Shown here piece after piece: positions 11,293-22,375 of a stretch of DNA of 64,000 nucleotides (the stretch's first letter is position 1; the number at the start of each line of letters is the position of its first letter). Where the stretch lies: positions 61,353,153-61,417,152 of the forward strand of contig NC_089234.1 of the NCBI RefSeq assembly GCF_963924675.1, written 5' to 3'. The DNA comes from Phocoena phocoena. Lineage: Eukaryota > Chordata > Mammalia > Artiodactyla > Phocoenidae. The translations under genes and the position numbers were made by a program. The notes under the pieces were generated by a model. It made no database searches. It was not told the DNA's origin and saw nothing but the letters and a program-made list of their open reading frames with translations.

Positions 11293-13364
11293 GATATAGG
11301 CTACCTCTTGAATTTCCCCCCAGCCTCACACTCACGCTCCCCTTCCCTCCAGCCTCTCCTGAACACACCTGGTTACCCGCCTTTCTGTCCTTCACACAGG
11401 GGTCCTCTCCTCCTGTGCACACCTCTAAGCCCCACCCCTTCCCAGACCCCACCTTGTCCACACCCACCCGCAGGGGGTGTCAGGGATGAGCACCCTCACC
11501 CTGACTCTCACTGTGGCCTGTCCTTTCTTATTCCTGTAGCCTGTGAGGGCCGTCTGTCACCCTGTGGAAAGCTGGCAGCAGAGCTGGGACGGAGACTTGC
11601 CCTTCCCCTTTCCCAGCTCTCTTCCCACGCCTGTTCTCCCTCATCCTCCTGGAGCTGGCCCAGGTCTGCAGGGAGGTGGCTACTGCCTGGATGCTCTGTG
11701 CCCTCACTGACTCCCTTCTCTGAGACTTTCCAGGCCTTGCCTGTGGGAGGGAGAGGGCCCACACTGCCTTGCTCCCTTTCTTCAGAAGGCTGAACTCAGG
11801 AACAGGGTGAGGGACAGTTCATGTTGGGGAAGGGGGTCACAGGGAACACTGAGGCTCACCCAGAGAGGGAGAGGTAGTTACCCCAGAGCAGCCCCTGTCT
11901 TGATTCTGAGTGGGCCCCTGGGCTCTCTGATCCTCAGTTTTTCCCTCTGCGCAATGGGATCTCCTCATTCTTTGCAGACAGTGACCTCTGAGGGGACAGC
12001 AGGGTGGGCTCACCAAATCCAGCACGAACCTGCGGCTGCCCCCATGAACACCCAAGGCTTTGCTCAGCCATCCCCTGGGCCTATTCCTGTAGATGCCACG
12101 TTCAATCCAGAGGGGATCTGAGGCCCCCTTACATCATATGGGCCCCCATGTCACCACCAGCTCTTCCCCTGTCAACACCCATCCAAAAAAGGACCAACTC
12201 TCTCTGCCCCTTAGTTACTTCCCCTTGGGAGACCTTCTGCCCCATTCTGGCCGATAAGCTTGGATGGTGTCCTGCAAGCTCCAAACATTCTATGGGCTGG
12301 GGTCTCCAACCCTTTCAAGGAAGCACTTACACTCTCCCTCTGTCTCCAATGGCACCTGCCAGCCAAGATTTCTTCGAATCTAACTTTCTACAGTTGGTTT
12401 ACAAAATCAGTCGTTTTGTTACATATGCATTTCCAAACTGGAAGGTCTACCCCATCCCTGGCTGTTCTCTTCTGGGTCCCATCCTTCTTCCCAGACAATA
12501 GTTACACAATCATGTCAAGATAGGGAAGTGGAGGCACCTAGCGTAATGCCTGGCACCTCTCAGGAACTTGATGAGTTGAAAGAACACACAGACTTAGTTC
12601 CCTATGATTAGGTCAGAGGTCCCTCTTGTCAGCTGGATCCTTTAGGGCACAGGGTGGAAATATGATAGAAGGATCCAGGGAGGGAGCTGGGCACATAGGA
12701 AGTGCCTGACGTAACGGTTGAATAAACGATTGGATCTTCCCAGAGCCAAGGCCAGTTCTGCAAAGAAGCCCAGAGTCACTTGGCCATGGTGACTGCTGGC
12801 CATCAGTTACCAAGGGTATGCCTAACCCTGGAGAGGGACCCTGCTCTGATGCAGGAACACTGGGGTACTTATTCTACAGCCAAGGGATTGCTAGTTTTTG
12901 CTAGAATCTGGAGGCTTGAATGGGCCCAACATGCTTAGTTCTTTTTAAAGTTGTATCTATCATGGTAGGAAAAAATAACCCATATATTATCACTTCTATT
13001 TTTGGACTATGTAAAACAAGATGTGTTCGTTACCTCCTGGCTGCCCTTATCCAGTCACTGCAGACAACCAGCCTCCTAACCTCTGTTAACAGTCTCCGGG
13101 TGCGTGTCTCAATTAAGTCCTAAGATTATACGACGTGTCAGTTTATATCAGCATGATTAAAGTAACTATTTTAAAAGCAAAAATGGGTATATGCTTCATA
13201 CTGGGGTGCAACTTCCTTTCCCCTTAACATGGTCACAGTGATGTTATTGGAGGTCAACATACAAAGATCTCCATCACTCTTTTCAATGTTTATGTGGTGT
13301 TTTATAGAATGGATGCATCATAATTTGGTCGGCCAGTTGTCCATCCATCAACAGAGTTGTTTTC

Positions 13365-13366
<2 letters not shown>
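11293..13366. other. C-rich then ordinary DNA, no gene seen
   Basis: The stretch 11310-11770 is rich in pyrimidine runs and opens frames on both strands, for example 182 codons at 11245-11793 and 165 codons at 12004-12501. These have low-complexity Pro/Ser/Leu composition typical of C-rich DNA read by chance, overlap antisense frames, and show no domain. L2/MIR-like ends are visible near 12540 ('aatgcctggcacctctc') and near 12700-12730. Confidence 0.5.

Positions 13367-13396
<30 letters not shown>
13367..13396. repeat. (GT)15 microsatellite
   Basis: An uninterrupted run of 15 GT dinucleotides. It sits exactly at the 5' border of an L1 fragment and is likely to vary in length between individuals. 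Confidence 0.97.
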
Positions 13397-13398
<2 letters not shown>

Positions 13399-14333
13399 AT
13401 AAGAAACGCTTCTCCAAAGAAGACATACAGATGGCCAAAAAGCACATGAAAAGATGCTCAACATCACTAATTATCAGAGTAATGCAAATCAAAACTACAA
13501 TGAGGTATCACTTCACACAGGTCAGAATGGCCAACATCAAAAAGTCTACAAACAGTAAATGCTGGAGAGGGTGTAGAGAAAAGGGAAACCTCCTACACTG
13601 TTGGTGGGAATGTAAATTCGTACAATCATTATGGAGAACAGTATGGAGGCTCCTTAAAAAACTAAAAATAAAAGTACCATATGATCCAGCAATCCCACTC
13701 CTGGGTATATATTTGGAAAAAACCATAATTTGGAAAGATACATGCACCCCAATCTACATAGCAGCACTATTTACAATAGCCAAAACATGGAACCAACCTA
13801 AATGTCCATCGACAGATGAATGGATAAAGAAGATGTGGTATATATATACAAGGGAAAATTACTCAGCCATAAAAAAGAATGAAATAATGCCATTTACAAC
13901 AACATGGATGGACCTAGAGATTACCATACTAGGTGAAGTAAGTCAGGCAGAGAAAGACAAATATCATATGATATCACTTATATGTGGAATCTAAAAAAAA
14001 AATGATACAAATGAACTTATTTACAAAATAGAAACAGACTCACAGACTTTGAAAACAAACTTATGGTTACCCAAGGAAAAATGTGTGTGTGTGGGGGAGG
14101 GATAAACTGGGAGTTTGGGATTGACAGAAACACACTACTGTATATGAAATAAATGAGCAACCTACTGTATAGCACAGGGAACTCTACTCAATATTCTGTA
14201 ATAACCTATATGGGAAAAATAATCTGAAAAAGAATGGATTTATGCATAGGTATGGATAAATCACTTTGCTGTACGCCTGAAACTAATACAACATTGTAAA
14301 TCAACTATAATATAAAATAAAAATTTTTAAGAA
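13397..14333 (+). mobile_element. 5'-truncated L1 (ORF2 C-terminus and 3' UTR)
   Basis: The element starts at the ORF2 C-terminal region and ends in 'ataaaataaaaattttt'. The 3' UTR carries 'tatagcacagggaactctac' and 'gtaaatcaactataatataa', the cetartiodactyl L1 type. A second copy of the same L1 region begins immediately after it, so the two are head-to-tail. It encodes only the remnant described separately. Confidence 0.9.
13398..13994 (+). pseudogene. L1 ORF2 C-terminal remnant (~198 codons, open)
   Basis: The frame is open from the (GT)n border to a natural stop at 13994. It contains the L1 ORF2 C-terminal cysteine-rich segment (Cys-Trp-Arg-Gly-Cys, then His-Cys-Trp-Trp-Glu-Cys around codons 64-82 of the full open frame), followed by '[15 protein letters not shown]', '[19 protein letters not shown]' and 'MISLICGI'. 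Endonuclease and reverse-transcriptase domains are absent through 5' truncation, so no activity is possible. Confidence 0.9.
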
Positions 14334-15018
14334 GTCTACAAATAACAACTGCTGGAGAGGGTGTGGAGAAAAGGGAACCCTCCTACACTCTTGGTCGGAA
14401 TGTAAATTGGTGCAGCCAGTATGGAAAACAGTATGGAGGTTTCTCAAAAAACTAAAAATAGAGTTGCCATACCATCCTGCAATCCCACTCCAGGGCATAT
14501 ATTCAGACAAAACCATAATTTGAAAAGACATGCACCCCAATGTTCATAGCAGCGCTATTCACTATAGCCAAGACATGGAAGCAACCTAAATGTCCATCAA
14601 CAAAGGAATGGATAAAGAAGATGTGGTACATATATACCATGGAATACTACTCAGCCATAGAAAAGAATGAAATAATGCCATTTGTAGCAACATGGATGGA
14701 CCTAGAGATTATCATACTAAGTAAGTCAGAAAGAGAAAGACAAATACCATATGATATTACTTATATGTGGAATCTAAAATATGACACAAATGAACTTATT
14801 TATGAAACAGAAACAGACTTACAGACAGAGAGAACAGACTTGTGGTTGCCAAGGGGAAGGGGAGGTGAGGGAGGGAAGGACTGGGAGTTTGGGATTAGCA
14901 GATGCAAACTATTATACATAGAATGGATAAAAAAACAAGGTCCTACTGTATAGCACAGGGAACCATATTCAATATTCTGTGATAAACCGTAATGGAAAAG
15001 AATATGAAAAAGAATGTA

Positions 15019-15212
15019 GGGCTTCCCTGGTGGTGCAGTGGATGAGAGTCCGCCTGCCGATGCAGGGGACACGGGTTCGTGGAAGATCCCACATGCCGCG
15101 GAGCGGCTGGGCCCATGAGCCATGGCTGCTGGGCCTGGGCGTCTGGAGCCTGTGCTCCACAACGGGAGAGGCCACAACAGTGAGAGGCCCGCGTACCGCA
15201 AAAAAAAAAAAA
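15019..15212 (+). mobile_element. CHR-2-like SINE with small internal deletion
   Basis: The element starts 'gggcttccctggtggtgcag' and ends 'gcgtaccgc' plus poly(A). Direct repeats 'aaaaagaatgta' flank it (15007-15018 and 15209-15220). Compared with the copies at 20.8 and 59.5 kb it lacks the 'ccccggtccgg' segment right after 'gggttcgtg', a deletion of about 12 bases next to the B-box region of the tRNA-derived head. Confidence 0.93.
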
Positions 15213-15276
15213 AGAATGTATATATATGTATAACGGAATCATTTTGCTATACAGTAGAAATTAACACAACATTGTA

Positions 15277-15530
15277 CGGGCTTCCCTGGTGGCACAGTGG
15301 TTAAGAATCTGCCTGCCATTGCAGGGGACATGGGTTCGAGTCCTGGTTTGGGAAGATCCCACATGCCGCGGACCAACTAAGCCCATGTGCCACAACTACT
15401 GAGCCCGTGTGCCACAACTCCTGAGCCTGTGTGCCTAGAGCCCGTGCTCTGCAACAAGAGAAGTCACCACAGTGAGAAGCCCACACACTGCAACGAAGAC
15501 CCAAAGCAGCCAAATAAATTAATTTTAAAA
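15277..15530 (+). mobile_element. CHR-1-like SINE with target-site duplication
   Basis: The head 'gggcttccctggtggcacag' leads into the repeated 'gtgccacaactactgagccc' body and an AT-rich tail. The flanks 'acaacattgta' (15266-15276) and 'acaccattgta' (15531-15541) differ at one base. It splits the last ~40 bp of the L1, so it postdates the L1. Confidence 0.92.
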
Positions 15531-16382
15531 ACACCATTGTAAATCAACTATACTCCAATAACAAATTTTTAAAAAAATCAATGCTTTAAGACCACCTAGG
15601 CCAACTGACCTCACAAAACAGGAATGGGCATCTCTTGGCTGTACTTGGTTTCCCTGCCACCAGCCCTGTGAATGGATATTGTAAGTCCCAGGGGCGCTGG
15701 GGGTCTGAGTGGGAGTGTGGATGGTGCAGTGCCTTCTGCCCACTGCTGGGGAGGTGGGCAGGCAGGATGTGCAGAATGGCGGCCATCCCAGCCTTCTTCC
15801 TGAGACTCAGCCCATATCATGGGCTCTGATTCCCTCCTGGACCCACCCAGACTTTGCAGGGGAGAGCCAGGAGAGTTGAGGCATTGGAGAAGCTCTTACC
15901 TGAAGCCGTGAGGATGAAAGTAAAGCAGTGTCCCTGCAAGCCCAGTCTAGGAGGCTAATTAGTCCAGGGGAACTTGCTATCAAGGGGTGGAGACAGTGTT
16001 CTGGGGGGCACAGGCAGGGCTGGGAATGGCTTACGAGGGGTCCCTTTCACACTGCTGGCCTGGCCCTGGGCCCAGCTGCCCCCTAGCTGCTATGGGCAGA
16101 TAGAGCTGCGGCGGGGGTGGTTTGCCGTTGACCCCCAGCCCCTGAGGGGCCAAAGGAGAAGCCGCCAGGGTGAGCATAGAGGCTGGAGGGAGCCCCACAC
16201 CCAGTGCCTGTGGTCACAGCTCTGGACGAAGACGAGATAGATGGTGGGGGTAGCACCTGCAGGAGGATGTATGTGTGGGGTCAGCTGTCTGCTCACTCCT
16301 GCTCCATCCAGCTTGGAGGATGGCTCTGGGGCTGCTAAGGGGGGGATAGGTTAGAGGCATCTAGGGACCTGGGAGGAGGAGA

Positions 16383-16515
16383 AATGCTATTACAAAAGTA
16401 ATTTATTGTGTGTGTTTTTTTCTGATTACAAAAGCAATGCATATTCATTGTAGAAAATTTGGAAAAGAGAGATAAATGCTAAAAGCAAATAAAACCCCTC
16501 CTAATCTCCCCATTC
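16383..16515. mobile_element. Unnamed ancient repeat
   Basis: The wording 'attacaaaagtaatttattg', repeated as 'gattacaaaagcaatgcata', and 'tcattgtagaaaatttggaa' is shared by a widespread old mammalian repeat. I recognise the type but cannot name the family. Confidence 0.5.
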
Positions 16516-16534
16516 AGGGACAGGCACTCTCATA

Positions 16535-16735
16535 CCCAGTGTGATGGGTAAGAGCCCAGGTTTGGGGCCTAACTACCTGGGCTTGAATCCTGGTTCTGCC
16601 GTGAAACTAGCTGTGTGACCTTGGACAAGTGCCTTAGCTGCCCTCTAGTTCTCCCCGTGCACTGCTGTGAGGACAATGTGAACATGCCTGAAGCTCTTGG
16701 CACACAGAGAGTGCCCACCAAGTGTTAGCCATTGT
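16535..16735 (+). mobile_element. MIR SINE, near full length
   Basis: MIR phrases appear in order: 'gggtaagagcccaggtttgg', 'gggcttgaatcctggttctg', 'agctgtgtgaccttggacaa', and 'gaagctcttggcacacagag'. It is the clearest MIR in the window. Confidence 0.88.
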
Positions 16736-17208
16736 CTGGATAACAAACATCCTCCCCATCTCCACTTGGATGGCTGACAGTTTTCTCAAACTTCCCAGGA
16801 CTGCTGGGTCCACCCCACCCAAACGTCCATCCCCTAGCTTGCCCTGTCTCAGGACATAGTGTCCCCAGCACTTGGGTGTTCAGCACTTGAGTTGTCCTTG
16901 ACGGCTCTTTTGAATGTCAACCAGTCCACCAGAGGTCCTCTTCTGGGTCAGAGGGCAGGAGGAGGAAGGGGCAGGAGGGAAGAAATGATGGCCCTTGGAA
17001 GCGGGATCTCAAGGAAAGATTGAGGAGCGAGAGAAAGAAACACTGGTATCACTCTCCTGCCTGTGGGTGAGCCTAGGTGTACCCTTCTCCCCGCTTACGT
17101 CCTCCTGCCCAAACCCGCTGCACCTCTCCCTGGTCCCTGCATCCTGCACACCCAGCCCTCTCCCCTTGGCCCAGGCCACAGCCCCCGCCCCTCTCCACGC
17201 TCTCGGTC

Positions 17209-17320
17209 CTGTCAATAATTTATGGCTTGCAGGCTACGATAACTATCAATAATGCACAGGCAATAATGTTCTACAGCTCTCTGCACAATTGTGTTTCTCC
17301 TAATGTATGCAGGGCTGGGT
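17209..17320. promoter_or_regulatory. AT-rich candidate conserved non-coding element
   Basis: A ~110 bp AT-rich block stands out sharply in C-rich flanks. It holds repeated homeobox-like cores ('caataattta', 'atcaataatgc', 'gcaataatg', 'ctaatgtatgc') and no repeat wording that I recognise. Such islands are often developmental enhancers. This is inference from composition and motif density only, with no alignment to support it. Confidence 0.3.
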
Positions 17321-18244
17321 CCTGGCCCTCAGCCTGCTCACTGTTCCTCCCCCAACAGGACCCCCAGGGGCTCATGAGAAGAGCCTGGCTGGCCAAGGAA
17401 GAGAGGAAAGGGGGTGTCAGGTTGGGAGGCCAGCTCTGCCCACCTTCCAGAGCTGCCTGTTCTAAGTCCTGTGGTCAGTCCAGGCCTCAGCCTCCCACCC
17501 CTCCATTCATCCCAGGCAGGATCTACCTCTCAGTTCTAATACTCAAATAGGCAGGGAACACCCCACAGCCCACCCCCATGGGCAGCTACCAGTTTGTTTA
17601 GTTCTAATCCCACAATCTCACTTGCTAATCACTTTTCTCACCTGTAAAATAAGGCTGCTAATACCCTCTCTCCCCTCTTCTCCCCACCACACTTCACAGT
17701 GGTTTGGGAAGCAGGTATGATATCGCCTTGGAAATCTGGGAAAGCTCTTTCCAAGCCAAGACTGAGGGGGTGAATGCCTCAAGTCGTCATTATTGCCACG
17801 GAGGCAGCACCTGGTCCAGACACTTCAGGGACTGGATAGGAACGGGGTGAGACAGAAATACACAGACCCTGCCCTCAGAGTGTTTCCTGGAGGGGACAGG
17901 CAGGTCATGTACAGTGCATGCAGCTGGCTGGGTATGAGGCTGTAGGGAGTGGCGGGGACTCTGGAGAATTGGAGATGCACGTCCTGTCTAAAATAGGTGT
18001 CTACTACTCAGCAACAGCAGACAATGCCGCGTGGGCTCATGGGTTACCATGTTCACTTACCTATCAAGGGGGAGTGGGAATGTGGATTTTCATGAAAAAT
18101 CTCCTGAGTTTTAAATGTGGGTTGAAAATTTGAAAGGAGGGGTACCGGCAAAGCAAATTCATGAGTGGACCAAATCTAGTCCCAGCTACTAGTTTGGTCT
18201 ATAAACTGGTTGCATTCTCTGTGTTTTTCTACCAAAAGAATAAT

Positions 18245-18415
18245 TCCAGCCAGTTCAGAGCCACTGACGGAGCTTCGGACTGGGAGTCAGGGAGCCTGGG
18301 TCTGGCCCCACCTCTTGCGTGGATTGTGTGAATTTTTCTTCTCTGAGCCTTGTCTTCCCCTCTGTATAAAAGAATGCCAGGCTGGATGGTTGATGAGGCC
18401 CTTCCAGCTCTAAGG
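18245..18415 (+). mobile_element. MIR SINE
   Basis: The block contains 'ggactgggagtcagggagcc', 'gtgaatttttcttctctgag', 'tgtataaaagaatgccaggc' and 'gatgaggcccttccagctct', the MIRb-like order of a tRNA-derived head, core and tail. Confidence 0.78.
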
Positions 18416-18789
18416 CTAGTGTGGAAATGTTCCAAACTTCCAGGTGGGGTGGCCAGAGTCTAGAGGCTTGCCTTTAAGCAGATGTCACGGGACAGGCAGT
18501 GTGGGGTGGGGAAGGAAAGGGCTTGGGGGTTCCCCCAGGACTAGAAGAGGGGGTGACACCACACACCCCCAGGCTTCACCAGGGTCTGCAGGCCACAGCC
18601 CTTGGATCACTCTTTGGAAGTCCCTTACAGGTGAGACCACTTGGGTATGGGGGCTCTTTGGTCTTTGGTAATTAGGCCCTCCAAGTAGGGTGTAAGCCAA
18701 CCTCTCTACAGCTGAATTCTGTCTCTGGCAAATTGCTGCTGATAACACTAACAGGGGTGGGCCCTCTCCCTGCTGAACGTATTTCACTA

Positions 18790-18935
18790 TCGTGCCAAAG
18801 CTTCACAACAACCCTGTGAGGCAGCATGATCCCCATTTAGGAGAGATTAAAAAAAAAAAAAAAAAGCAAAAAACCGTGTGGCCCAGAGAAGGTAAGCAAT
18901 TTACCCAAGGTCACACAGTGAAAGATAGAGAATGT
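18790..18935 (-). mobile_element. MIR fragment with an inserted A-run
   Basis: Antisense MIR phrases 'acaacaaccctgtgaggcag' and 'ccatttaggagag' are followed by an A-run (18849-18865), then 'aaggtcacacagtgaaag'. The A-rich tract lies within the element and probably expanded in place. Confidence 0.7.
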
Positions 18936-19944
18936 GAGAACCCTAACTCAAACCTAAGTGTGTCCAGTTGCAAATCTCAATCTCTCACCACATTTTTCTG
19001 CCCCCACGTAGGTTTGAGTTTTCTGTCACGTGGCTCCCCACGTTGCCTGGAGTGGGAGAGGGCAGAGCAGAGCACACCATACCCATTGTCCAGAGGGGGA
19101 TGTTGAGGCCAGCATGCAGCTTAGCCCTAATAGTGGCAGAGCTGTCAGACTGCAGGGGAAGAGCACAGCTCTGGGGGTAGTCAACCTGGACTGGGATCCT
19201 GGATCTGCCAGCTCTGCGACTCTCTCGGAGCCGGAGTTTCCTCCCCCTGCCCGGCTCCTCCCCCACCCTTGGGAGGACTGTTGTGAGAATTCAGGCCAGT
19301 GGCATATGTGGAAGCACTTGGCACCTGGCTCACATTAGGGACTCAGTAAGCATTTGTGTATAAAAGAAAATAGGAAGAGGAGGCAAACTTCTTAATTACT
19401 CTTCCATTTCCCTGGTATCTTGGTTGGGGAGAGGAACATGGTGGTCTTTAAAATAAGGTGACCTGCACTGCATGCTACTAGGTTGTTCGATGGGACATAC
19501 TGGTTTAAAAGCACAATTTTTAAAAAAGAAAAGGAAAAGAGAAGAAAAAAGAAATCTGAGGTGAGACTGTGGTTCCCAGACCCTCAGCAGTAGGATTGAC
19601 AGTGGGGAAACAGTAGGGTTGGGGAGGGTTGGAGGAGACTGAGGCCTTACAGGAGAGGGCACTTCTGGTGGGGCTGCTGGCTTGCTCCCTGGCTGTACAG
19701 TCACCGTGAGCCCATCCTGGGGACCAGGCTTTTATCTGGAGACAGCCAGTCCCTGGAGCTAGGGCTCAAATGACTCACCCAGACCAGGAGCTAGAGTCAG
19801 GCAGGACAGGCAACTGGGCTGCCCTGGGGCTGGCTGCCTGCCTGGGGAGGGGCCCTGCTGGCTGAGTCTCAGGGCCTGAGGCTGAGTGGGCCTGGGAGTC
19901 AAATGAATCACTCTGAAGGACTCTGGTTATTTAAATTGCTCTTT

Positions 19945-20790
19945 TTAAAACACTACAATGACATATCACCTCTTGCCTGTCAAAATGGCTATCATCGAAA
20001 AGGACACAAATAACGAATGCTGGAGAGGGTGTGGAGAAAAAGTTACCCTTGTGCACTGCTGGTGGGAATGTAAATTGGTGCAGCCACTGTGGAAAACAGT
20101 ATGGAGGTTCCTCAAAAAACTGAAAATAGAACTACCATATGGTCCAGCAATCCCACTCCTGGTTATATATCCGAAGGGGAAAAAAACAACAAAAGCACAA
20201 ATTCAAAACGATATACGTGCCCCAATGTTTATAGCAGTATTATTTATAATGGCCAAGATACGGAAGCAACCTAAGTGTCCATCGACAGATGAATGAATAA
20301 AGATGTGAAATTTTATATATATATATAAAATGCACACACCACACACCCAATGGAATACTACTCAGCCATAAAAAGAAGGAAATTTTGCCATTTGCAACAA
20401 CATGGATGACCTTGGAGTGTATTATGCTAAGTGAAATAAGTCAGACAGAGAAAGACAAATACTGTATGATATCGCTTATATGCAGAATCTAAAAAATAAA
20501 ACAAACTAGTAAATGTGACAAAAAAGGAACAGGCTCACAGACACAGAGAACAAACTAGCAGTTACCAGTGGGGAGAGGAAAGGGGGAGGGACAAGACAGG
20601 GGCAGCGGATTATGAGATACAAACTACTATGGATAAAATAAATAAGCTACAAGGCTGTATTGTACAACACAGGGAATACAGCCAACATTTCATAATAACT
20701 ATAAATGGCATACAACCTTTAAAAATTGTGAATCACTATGTTGCACACCTGAAACATATAATAGTGTACATCAACTATACCTCAATTTTA
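19945..20790 (+). mobile_element. 5'-truncated L1 (ORF2 C-terminus and 3' UTR)
   Basis: L1 ORF2 begins at 'caatgacatatcacctcttg' and the element ends with 'tcaactatacctcaatttta'. The 3' UTR ('ggaatacagccaacatttca', 'gttgcacacctgaaacatat') differs from the 13.4 kb copy, which indicates another L1 subfamily. A CHR SINE has inserted directly at its 3' end. Confidence 0.88.
19958..20296 (+). pseudogene. L1 ORF2 C-terminal remnant (112 codons)
   Basis: The frame shows the ORF2 C-terminal Cys-rich segment ('CWRGCGEK', '[19 protein letters not shown]') and 'QPKCPSTDE', then a premature stop at 20294-20296. Downstream ORF2 wording ('NGILLSHKKKEILPFATTW'-like) continues in other frames. It is a dead fragment. 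Confidence 0.88.
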
Positions 20791-20802
20791 AAAAAGCAAT
20801 GA

Positions 20803-21015
20803 GGGCTTCCCTGGTGGCGCAGTGGCTGAGAGTCCGCCTGCCGATGCAGGGGACATGGGTTCGTGCCCCGGTCCGGGAAGATCCCACATACCGTGGAGCG
20901 GCTGGGTTCGTGAGCTGTGGCCGCTGAACCTGCACGTCCGGAGCCTGTGCTCCACAACGGGAGAGGCCACAACAGTGAGAGGCCCGCGTACCGCAAAAAA
21001 AAAAAAAAAAAAAAA
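20803..21015 (+). mobile_element. CHR-2-like SINE with target-site duplication
   Basis: A full-length copy runs from 'gggcttccctggtggcgcag' to 'gcgtaccgc' and a ~24-base poly(A). Direct repeats 'aaaaagcaatga' flank it at 20791-20802 and about 21016-21027. Several CpGs survive, so it is relatively young. Frames through it on both strands are read-through artefacts. Confidence 0.94.
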
Positions 21016-22239
21016 AAAAAGCAATGAAAAAAATTTTTTATTTCTCATCACTCATTTTAGACTCATCTTCCCACTTTACACCACATAGACCTACATTGAT
21101 GCCAACTTGATCAAAGCAATGTGTTAATAACCCAAGCAAAGGTCTCAGTTCTAGCCAAATTAGGGGAACAGGTAAAGTAGCTCTAATGAGGCCCAGAGAG
21201 ATGACACCATGTGTCCAGGTCACATGGAAAAACAGGCTTGAATTCTGAAGAGGAAACTCTTCATCATAACCCCCTGCTAGCCCCAGCCCCTTAGTTCCTC
21301 TTAAAGCCACAAGTGCAATTGTATTTTTCCAGGTAAGCTGAGTCTGAGAGGGGCACCTTAGGGTCCTGTCTCCACACCTGCGGCCTGGCCCCTCCTGCAA
21401 TATTCATCTGGTTCTTATCAATGTTTCATCTGCTTTCTATCCCATATCACCCCTGCTACTGTCTTCTCATATTCGAGCTTGGGATCATGAAAAATAGATG
21501 TGTTTACTCCACCCGCTTTTTCCCAGGTTTGGGCCTTAACAGGAAGTGATCTGTTCAAATGTTCTCCCAATCATCTGGATTCCCTGCCCTCCCTCCCCCA
21601 CCAGCACCCCCGGCCCCAGCTGGGCTCAGCAAAGGATACTAAATGTATTGATACCTTGCTTCCGGACCCGGCTTTCAACTTTTCAAAGCACACTTCTGCA
21701 CGCTGTTTATATTCCGGGCAGGCAGGAGAGCCATCTTTGACCACTAAGCTCAGAGACGCTAAGCCACTTGCCCAAGGCCACACAGAAAACTTTAATGATG
21801 GTGAAGGGGCAGGAGTCAGCTCTGATGGTTGCCATCCTCTGATCTCTTGGTTTGGAGTGTCCCTGCATCCTGTTAGCTGCATCCGCTAACAGGACGGGCT
21901 CCTGAGGCCGGAGCCCTTTCCTTTTTATCACATGATAGAAACAGTAATGTCTAGGAGGGAGAGAGGAGGCCGGAGGAAGCTGAGGCCGATTACTCAGCTT
22001 TCATTACATCGTGCCCCTCCTCAGAGGATTTTCGGTGGCTCCTCGCTGGCCATGAAGTAAACGCTGAACCCTTCAGTTTCTCAGGGAAGGCCCTTTGCAA
22101 AACCATCTTTCCACCCTCTCTCCCTCCTCCCCACTCCAGTAGTCATACTGAGAGGTTCACCTTTCCAGGTCCCCTGTCTGCACTGCCTCCCCTTGACCGG
22201 AACTGCCCCGTCCCTGCTGGTCTCTCTTTTTCCTCCTAA

Positions 22240-22375
22240 TCTAGGCCAGTGATTCTCCAACCAACCAAGGGATCTGAGCAGAAAACCTCCTGATGCCTGG
22301 GTCCTGCCCCCAGAGAGCCTGCTTCAATTGGTCTGGGATGGAGCCTGGGCCTCAGTGTCTTAACCTCCAAGACAC
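22240..22375. mobile_element. MER5B-like hAT relic
   Basis: The phrases 'ccagtgattctccaaccaac', 'cctgatgcctgggtcctgcc' and 'gagcctgcttcaattggtct' fit the MER5B-type nonautonomous hAT-Charlie element. It is short and diverged. Confidence 0.6.

Larger units (their letters stand above)
14334..15579 (+). mobile_element. Second tandem L1 3' end, split by two SINEs
   Basis: ORF2 wording restarts at 'agtctacaaataacaactgc' and runs to the L1 3' end, with pieces at 14334-15018, 15221-15276 and 15542-15579 after removing two CHR SINEs. An in-frame stop follows 'DKTII' near 14520. The frame at 14540-14953 reads on past the normal ORF2 end because of sequence change. The last piece 'gtaaatcaactatactccaa' completes the L1 3' end. 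Confidence 0.88.
15580..19944. other. Mid-GC DNA rich in MIR relics, no gene seen
   Basis: The stretch holds several MIR copies and one old AT-rich repeat, listed separately where clear. Another MIR-like segment spans about 19040-19345 ('gggaagagcacagctctggg', 'agggactcagtaagcatttg'). Open frames up to 157 codons at 17077-17550 have no domain, overlap antisense frames and lack supported exon borders. CpG is not clustered, so no island promoter is supported. Confidence 0.55.

Noticed and set aside
11245..12501. Long plus-strand open frames (182 and 165 codons) in C-rich DNA
   Set aside because: The composition is low-complexity Pro/Ser/Leu, antisense frames of similar length overlap them, and there is no domain, exon border or promoter. 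Chance openings in C-rich sequence explain them.
5960..16250. CpG-island promoter in the GC-rich left part
   Set aside because: CpGs are scattered and not clustered, and the densest spots (6.7 kb, 10.75 kb) are SINE sequence.
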